In this document: positions 56,901-64,000 of the stretch, one piece after another | How positions within the stretch are numbered: position 1 is the first letter of the stretch | How the letters are laid out: each line of letters begins with the position of its first letter | Source of the DNA: Sorghum bicolor | Lineage: Eukaryota > Streptophyta > Magnoliopsida > Poales > Poaceae | Length of the DNA stretch: 64,000 nt | Assembly (NCBI RefSeq): GCF_000003195.3 | Contig: NC_012871.2 | Span: 5,567,997-5,631,996, forward strand | Reading direction: 5' to 3' | The notes under the pieces: generated by a model | Told to the model about the DNA's origin: nothing | Seen by the model: only the letters and a program-made list of their open reading frames with translations | Databases searched by the model: none | Position numbers and translations under genes: made by a program

Positions 56901-57828
56901 TTAGGCAGAGGACGACGCAGAGGCTGCAGAAGTGTTGTCGATGAACTCCTTGACGGTGTTACGGAGCTTATCCGGAGAGGCACCAACAAAGCTCTCCAGC
57001 GTCAGATCGTCCATGATGAAGACGAAGGTCGGCGCCGCCTGGATGCAGTAGCTATGAGCAACTTCCTGTACGTCGTCGTCGAACAAGGAAACACACAGCT
57101 AGCATGATCAGTACTGTACGACGACGACCATATGCATGATGATGGGGTTAGTAGTTGAATCGAAATCGAATGCATTAGTGAATTAATTAATTCATTATGA
57201 TCACCTATATATATTCTACACCCTAAGTGAATATTATTCTACACCGCAAGTCAAAACTGAGCAGAAAAAATATAGACACACACACTATTGGCTATATATT
57301 GGGATGAGACGCCGACACCGTACGTCGTATACGTACTCACCTTGAGTTCGAAAATGTCGACCATGAGGAAGACACCTTTAGTAGGGTACTCCTTGGCACA
57401 CTCCGCGAACACGGGGGCTATCTCTTGGCAAGCACCGCAGGTTGGGGACATGAAGTCGATCACCACCTGATCATCATCGATCGACGAGGCCAGGTGTTGT
57501 AGGGGACATTTGATCAAACAGCAGGCCAGTTGTTGACACAAATTATTAGTAAGCTCAAATGGCATCATGCTCAATAATGTTAGAGGCCGTGTGTAGAACT
57601 GTTAGTAGTATAGTAACAAAGAACAAGAACACAAACAAAAACGTACTCATCGTTGAACAGACAGCATATCAATATTATCGAGGAAATTAATTAATGAAAT
57701 TTACAGCAGGGAGATGGTGATCGATCCGGCCGGGGCCGCGCGCGTACCAGCTTGCCGGCCTCGTAGGCCTTGGCCATGTGGGCGTCGAACTCCTCCTTGG
57801 TGTGGCACGCGATCACGGTGCCCGCCAT
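56901..57828 (-). CDS. Thioredoxin h-like with TCGAC site (gene C)
   Basis: 123 residues, minus-strand exons 57828-57748, 57466-57341 and 57065-56901 (81, 126 and 165 nt), with the same intron positions as genes A and B, three codons fewer in exon 1 and one extra in exon 2. Leader [17 protein letters not shown]. At residues 33-40 it reads MSPTCGAC: the near-invariant Trp before the first Cys is Thr, and the usual Pro between the cysteines is Ala. Asp31 and the cis-Pro (AAPTF) remain, and the tail is Ser/Ala-rich. The frame and splice sites are intact and a TATA box is present, so it is either a diverged functional protein or early decay. A dithiol could still form, but typical reductase interaction is doubtful (inference). 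Confidence 0.88.
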
Positions 57829-58000
57829 GCCTCTCGCAGTCGCAGCTCGCTAGCTCTCTTCTTCCTCGCTGGGATCGATCGAAAGCTAGCTTCTGGCCGG
57901 CGCTGACGACTGAGGTTTCTCTCGGTGGCTGGCTGGCTGGCTTGCAGAGAGATTGCGTCGTTGGTGACCTATAGTATAGCCTGGGGCGCGAGGCGTGGCT

Positions 58001-58006
58001 TTTATA
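58001..58006 (-). promoter_or_regulatory. TATA box of TRXh gene C
   Basis: Minus-strand TATAAA within GCGCCTATAAAAGCC, about 175 bp upstream of the ATG. Confidence 0.75.
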
Positions 58007-58109
58007 GGCGCAGTGACGCGTGTGTTGGTGTGCCTGTTGGACGGGACGACGTAATCGCGCTCGCCGGTGTGCTTGCCGACGGCCGGCCGGTCGCCGGTGG
58101 TGGTGCAAA

Positions 58110-58555
58110 ATCCGTGTGGAAGAAATTACAAAAAAAAAAAAATCATACTTCAGCCTGGGAAAGTTTTCTACTGAATTCGTTTAAAAACATTGTACTTCAC
58201 CAACCACAAATTAAACCGTACATGTTAAAACGAGTATAGTTGATGTACTAGAAAACTTGACCATTGATATATTTTTGTGTATTTTTAATTCTTTTCCAAA
58301 AAGAAATGTATGGCTATTTTTATCTGCTATGGATAATTTTTCTTTTTTTAAAAGTATAAAAATATTTTCTAAATTCCTATTTTTTTATTTATGAATTGAT
58401 GGTCATAATTTTGTCATGATGTTCTTACAAAAATAACTACTGTCGTATTCTCAAAAAAAAAACTTTTGTCTTGATTGATGTCCGTATGTGATTGGGCAGC
58501 AAGAAACTAAGAATACTTTATACTTTTATTAAAAGCATAGTATAAACATTTTGCA
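58110..58555. other. AT-rich upstream DNA of TRXh gene C
   Basis: No gene recognised. Confidence 0.4.
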
Positions 58556-58559
58556 ATAG

Positions 58560-59755
58560 ATTACTTACTCCTACGCTGGTAAGTCTTGAGGTTGATGAAG
58601 CCCATCACCTTGGGAACCTTTTTATCAAGGCAGAGACATTGCCTAAAACTACAATACTAGATAAAAAGTTTGTCTTAAACCAGGCTTCATTTAAAACCTA
58701 GTATTTGATCTGTGGTAGGGAGGAAATACAACCCCATGTGCTAAACACCCCCAAGCTAGCTTCTCAAAATCCTTTGTACTTTAAAAAAATTTTGGACTCT
58801 TTGACACACACATATCCCCCATGAACGTATATATAAGCTTGTACAGAAGTGGAAGTATGAAGAGACATTATAATCTTGCACTGCCCATGTATGCCTTTTC
58901 AGATATATTATTGGAAAGGTAAGTGTGTGGTTGCCATTGCCACCCAAAGACTTATTTGTGGTAGTAACGTGTTACGGTATTAATTGTCATGTTTTTATTG
59001 ATAATATATGAACCCCAACTCAAGGAAGATGCAAAGATTAGAGACCATACATATATACATCAGGTGTTAGGGTATTGTCATGTTTTTATTGATAATGTAT
59101 GAACCCCAACTCAAGGAAGATGCAAAGAGTAGAGGCCATACATATATACACGTTGTTGGAAAAGGAGTTGAACCATATTGCACACATGTCCCCTCATGAC
59201 TAATTAAGCTATGCTTAGCAATAAAGTGATATGAGTTTACTGCAAACGGAAACTATGAGTCGTGCACTACCCACCATGTACCACTTGAGATATTATTGGA
59301 AGGTGAGGGTGGTTGTAAACTTGTAATTGCCACCCCACGATATCTTTGTAGTAGTAGTATGTCATCAAAATTGCTATTGATATACATTTTCAATAAATAG
59401 AAAATTGCTTCTATTTTAATTTTATCAAGCTGCATTTGCACAACACTATTGTTGGATTGAAAAGGACTCTTACAAATTAAACTTGTTATCTAATGCATGT
59501 CATCATCCTTCTTGCATTGGAACATCATATTCTCTAGGTGTTCTGGAAGTGGAACAAGAAATTTAGCAACCTGAGTTCTTCGTCCGCATCCAATTTGTTC
59601 GGTCGCAGTTACTTGTATGTAATATCTGGAAGCATCAAGCATCCAAAGGTGTGGTTTCTTATCGTGCAATGGGAGGCCCCAAAAAAGCCACCAGTAATTC
59701 TCTTATCGTGCAATGGAAGGTCCAAGTAAAGCCACCGGTAAGACAAGACAGCTTA
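58560..59755 (+). repeat. TRX-flanking repeat family, copy 3
   Basis: The most complete right end: continues past GGTGTTCTGGAA into GTAATATCTGGAAGCATCAA and GGGAGGCCCCAAAAAAGCCA, ending AAAGCCACCGGTAAGAC. The segment ATGAACCCCAACTCAAGGAA occurs twice inside it. Confidence 0.78.
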
Positions 59756-62160
59756 GGGCATATGCATTCAGTTTATTTAGTGCAAATTCTATTACTTGCC
59801 TGGTCATGCTCTGTGCCGAATGTGTGGCGCAGGTCGGCCCACACGCTCGCGCTAGAGATGATGAAGGAGAAGACAAAGGTGGCTAGGGTTCTACAGCGGC
59901 AGAGTTAGGAGTTCTATTCCTGGCGAGCTTAGAAGGAGGTTTGTGGGGCGGGGGCGACACAATGGTAGAGGCAAGCGAGACAGTGGTGGGACGAGGTGGT
60001 GCGCAGGAGAAGACAGTTTGGTGGGGCTGGTAGTGGGGGCATCAAGGTCACATAGGCCCTAGGATTAGAAGAAAGCAGAATCAAGGGGCAAGAGCAGGAG
60101 ACAGGTGGCGCAAATCGGCGATGGTGGACGCAGGGGTGGGGGCATAGAAAAGGACGAGGACCCACCCATGCCTCGTCCTGGCGGCCGGCTAGCATGATTG
60201 TGATAGTTTATTTTAATAAACAGGAGGGGTTGGTCTCTAGAATTTATTAATAACAAAAACTAAAAGGTACAGAGTCCACAACAAAGGTATAGGATACAAA
60301 GAAAATAAGAAAAAAAATACACAAAGGAGAGACTAGCCATAGATCAAGAGATGGTTGATATTTAGTCCTAGCCCCGTAGCTTAACTAGAGCTAAGCTTTC
60401 ATCTTAAGATTTTTTTGCACTGACTTATCGTATGTTGTTGTACACATCTAAAGATCAAGTTATTCCGCATAGACCAAATTGCCCAACACATAGACCCCAA
60501 AGCGCAGCAGCGTAACCTGGGACATCGTCGTCATCCATCTCTCCAACAGTTATGAGTTCACGTGCCAGATACTCAAGATGCGTACGGTGCCGATAGGTGT
60601 AGCGTTGTGAGCGAAGCGAGTGCGAACCCTGGTCCCTGGCATGCCCTGTTTATTGACAGAAACCGCACAGGAACTCCAAGAGAGCGACTAGCTTAAAATA
60701 CATTCTAAATTTGTTAATTTAGCTATTCTTTAAACGATAATGTTGCAGTGAGGATGTCCGTCTGTCCGGATGCTTCTCATTGGGCTTGTGGACTGGCCCA
60801 ACAGGTCTGCTCCCCTCTACCATCAGGGCTTCTCTATCGATTCTCAAAAAAAAATCATGGTTTCTCTATTTAAAAAAATAGATGCATTCCCCATCTGGTG
60901 GCGTCTCCACCACTGCACCGCGCCATCCACCTGCCGCTCACCTTCTCCAGCGTTGGGGTCGCTCGCCGCGGGCAGCCTACCCACTCATCGCGGCCTTCTC
61001 TAGCGCGGGAGATCTCACCACAGCCTGCCACGATATTATCTAGTGTGAGGCTACTCGTCGCGGACACTACACCCGTCTGCCTGCTGACACCCTTTCTTAG
61101 TTAAACTTAAGATATTTTGACTTCTCAAGAAAGTTAGAACGATTTAAAATTTGAGGCAGAGGGAGTAGCACTTTATTAGAGCAATGACATGGGATTTAGT
61201 GGGCCTGGATGCCATACAATTGTACTTAGTAGAATATATTTGTAGCACTTATTAGAGGGGTATGACACATCACTTAGTGGATGTTGTTGTAGCATTTATT
61301 GAGGGATGGCATGACATATAACGAGGTATGAAACGTGGATAGCTTGCATGTAGAGATTGAAAGATAGTGGGGTTTACTTTAATTTTATAAGAGATATAGA
61401 TTCGTTGCTTGTGGCCTTATGCTTTTCAGAGCAACAGAGGTGCACAATTTTTTTTGTGTTTCTGCTCTTCCTATGTACTCCCTATGTCCTCTATAGTGCA
61501 TTCTACAAAATTTTAAGACAAATTAATAGAGAACATAAAAGACGTATGTACCCTCATTTTATTTTCTAATCAGGCGCTATCGTCAACGTGATTAATGATG
61601 ATTGGTTGATAAATGAAAAGTATTTAATGTAAAAATTAGTTTTTGTCCTCTAGAATGTATTGTATTTGAGGATAATTTTTAAATACTAGAATGCTCTATA
61701 TTACAGGATGGAGGTATGTTAGTATTCCCTCTAGCCAATTTTTTGTCACATTATTATGCGCGTGTGATATTGGATACATATCTTTAACCAATATTTTTTC
61801 AAAAAATATATTCCTCAAACAAAACACACCGCACCCTACTAGAAGTTTAAGTGTGTGTGTGTGTGTGGACTTTCTTATCCACCGTTTGGTGAATGAATTT
61901 AGAATTAGGAAATCATAGCATGAATCACATTCATTAAACTTAGCTAGAATTACAAAAGTGTGACTTGAGCTTAGAGCTAAGACACTCTTGCATTTTGGAA
62001 TGAAGGCTTGTAACATGATACATGATTTTTTTAATAGGTAGCATGATACATAACTTTGAAGTACAAATAGTATAATAGAAACAAAATACAATCATATCTT
62101 TATAATTTCCTCTAGGGCATATCAGTTATTTGATGCACTCCGGCAAGTAATGACCTCAAT
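59756..62160. other. Gene-poor region
   Basis: GC-richer patches at 59.8-60.2 and 60.9-61.1 kb give short overlapping frames on both strands without a domain. 60.25-60.65 kb has an unassigned repeat-like texture. No gene is supported. Confidence 0.45.
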
Positions 62161-62172
62161 ATATGGCAAATT

Positions 62173-62986
62173 TCAAAGTTCGGACTTCTTCAACATGACC
62201 ACAATGACAGGGCACATGGCCTTCCCTTTCTCGAGGTTCTTTGCAAGGATGGAGGCATACACCATGAACAGTTCCTCAATGATATCCTCACCAAAATGAT
62301 TCATGATCAGTGGCTCAATACCAGCCCTTATAATCTTAGCTATGTTTTCAGCACTGCCGGAACAATTGAGAACAACATCGCCATCTGAATCATCGTAGGC
62401 ATCCCAGTTTGACTCAAAGAGTCTCGTGTCTTCAATGTCGAATAGATCATTCTGCTTAATCAATTGTGTCACCTCATCTAGTGATGGTGCGTAGTATGGC
62501 ATGTTGAAGGAGCTTAGTTTCTTGTTCTCCACACGGCCCTACAAAACCATGTACCCCTGTAGGGCAACATTAATGTATTTATTCAAAGTAGAACTGTCAT
62601 TTAGCTATTTGGCAGTGTTTACTGTTTACTACTAATTAATAAACTATGCAATTGATAATGATATTTTGATACTCTTTTATTACTCTTGTGTTCAACTTGT
62701 TGTACGTGTAATGTACCTTGTGGACTAGGTATTCGAGCGCTTGGGAAAGAACTTCCCAAACGCGTGCCACGCCCCCTTGCATTGGCATCTCTTCCGGCTT
62801 CCGGCCAGCAAATGTTAGTACCATGCTACCACCTGATACAAGTTCTTTGTGTCGTAGTGACAAGAACAATTCAAAGTCCTTTTCAAATTGTTCCTGGAAC
62901 AGGTCTACCACAACTTTTGGAGTAGTCTTCCCAATGTAGATGTTGTCAGCATTCACATGAGTTCCGTTTGAGAGATCTTCAGGGAT
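62173..62986 (-). pseudogene. SABATH carboxyl methyltransferase, C-terminal half
   Basis: SABATH enzymes methylate carboxyl groups of small acids such as salicylate, benzoate, jasmonate or indole-acetate with S-adenosylmethionine. Two exons, 62986-62717 and 62538-62173, join in frame to 211 residues ending VVMLKKSEL. The start of this part, IPEDLSNGTHVNADNIYIGK, then FELFLSLRHKELVSGGSMVL and later FNMPYYAPSLDEV, match the family. The N-terminal half with the SAM-binding loop and the substrate-binding Ser-Leu-His-Trp motif is missing. Immediately upstream is TAG, either a splice acceptor (TATAG) or an in-frame stop, and the next kilobase holds no further exon. Likely a 5'-truncated pseudogene, unless exons lie beyond 64000. 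The retained frame is clean, so truncation would be recent. Confidence 0.82.
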
Positions 62987-63189
62987 CTATAGATACCGGC
63001 CACCAATAGTACCGTATGCATGCATAAGAACAACAATATAAGTTAATGATGTCTTGTGGTGTACATGTGCCATTTCTAATTATGCATATTCAACAAGTAC
63101 ATAAACAAATTTATTTTGCACCCATTATTACTTTGAAAAATACTCGTGTTCAGCCTTTACAGGAACTAGGAGAATTCCCCGCGCGTCGC

Positions 63190-63480
63190 GGATATGAAGA
63201 AGGAATATAAATAAATTAGAATGTTAATCACTAAGAATTAGGAGATGTATATGTATGATGTTGGTAATCCAGGAACATAATATAATATAAGTTAATGTTA
63301 GTGGATGATGTGGCAATGTTGACGTAGACAACTAAATACATGTTAGTGGAGGATGTATCTTGTTGACATGTAGATCATAATTGCACATGCTAGTTGGTTA
63401 TAAATGCATCCGATAGTGGATTGATTAGGTAGACAGCTTGAAATTGCTAGTGAGGTTTACCTTTATAAGAGTTATAGATT
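63190..63480 (+). repeat. Dispersed repeat shared with 28.9 kb
   Basis: Same-order words as 28880-29420, but without the inserted MITE, so it shows the uninterrupted form. The end TTATAAGAGTTATAGATTCG also occurs near 61390. Confidence 0.7.
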
Positions 63481-63623
63481 CGTTGTTGTGCATTGAAGGG
63501 GCTACAATATTTTGTTTTTGTGCTCTTTCTATGTACTTCCTCGTTTCTAATTTATATGTTATTTTGGCTTTTTTAGATACATTACCTTTAATACTCCCTT
63601 CATTTGAAATTATAAGATGTTTT

Positions 63624-63624
<1 letters not shown>

Positions 63625-63673
<49 letters not shown>
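63625..63673. repeat. TA microsatellite
   Basis: About 24 TA units in intergenic DNA. Confidence 0.92.
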
Positions 63674-63675
<2 letters not shown>

Positions 63676-64000
63676 CTTTCTACACGTACGTGTAGTTACT
63701 CTCATCTTCAATAAATTACATTGTGTATGTTTTATACTTGTTTATCGGTTTGAGTATGCTTATATACTCATATTAAGATACTCTAGATCCTACCATGCGA
63801 AAAATTTTCAAAAAAAATTATATTTTAAATATATTACTAAAATGCCACTACTATATTATATACAATAGTATACCCATATACTCTATGTATGTATGCATAC
63901 TTAACATACATATCACTCTAGATGGTCTAGTATGATCATATACTTTGTCTATATACATTTCGTCCGGTCATATACACCTTAAATCTAGAGATATATAGAT

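Larger units (their letters stand above)
62987..64000. other. Right end of window, repeats only
   Basis: Contains the dispersed repeat at 63190, a TA microsatellite and AT-rich DNA. No further SABATH exon is seen. Confidence 0.5.

Noticed and set aside
59929..60256. Cys/Pro-rich minus frame as a possible secreted peptide.
   Set aside because: No signal peptide at the start, and the cysteine spacing looks random and composition-driven.
60270..60660. Possible LINE or other retroelement tail.
   Set aside because: Texture is suggestive, but no conserved protein block could be read in any frame.

Overview
This is a 64-kb piece of a grass nuclear genome, most likely Sorghum bicolor or a close Andropogoneae relative (inferred from gene content and repeat families; not tested by search). 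It has small intron-containing genes with GT-AG introns and GC-rich 5' ends. Between them lies AT-rich DNA packed with MITEs (Tourist, Stowaway, hAT and Mutator types), LINE remnants and one near-complete Ty1/copia retrotransposon.

Layout. 0-7.5 kb: the 3' two-thirds of AUGMIN subunit 3 (+), then a 97-residue homolog of the c-Myc-binding protein (+). 7.8-14.4 kb: a DNA-transposon derivative, then a 4.9-kb copia element (- strand, 5-bp target duplication), next to the end of an F-box-associated-domain gene. 14.4-22.7 kb: no convincing gene; a diverged segmental duplication and many MITEs. 23.1-23.3 kb: a short conserved plant protein of unknown function (-). 24-31 kb: MITE-rich intergenic DNA. 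31.1-36.2 kb: a tandem pair of MEG1-type secreted cysteine-rich peptide genes (+), the first frameshifted at its end, with a LINE remnant between them. 37.7-38.5 kb: another LINE 3' end behind a Tourist MITE. 40.7-57.8 kb: three h-type thioredoxin genes (all -) plus a fourth unit reduced to its 3' flank. Their active sites drift from WCGPC to WCPFC to TCGAC, while gene structure and a TATA core promoter are kept. Between thioredoxins A and B lie a Mutator-type MITE, a CACTA-like Ulp1-protease fragment, broken pieces of an S28 serine carboxypeptidase gene and a LINE. 62.2-63.0 kb: the C-terminal half of a SABATH carboxyl methyltransferase (-).

Themes. Two local gene-family expansions (MEG-like peptides, h-type thioredoxins) show birth-and-decay: an intact copy beside a frameshifted, divergent or deleted one. 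A roughly 1-1.5 kb repeat family alternates with thioredoxins B and C and may have helped duplicate them. I found no CRISPR array, rRNA or convincing tRNA. Exon limits were read by eye from splice consensus, reading-frame continuity and remembered family resemblance; no alignment was run.
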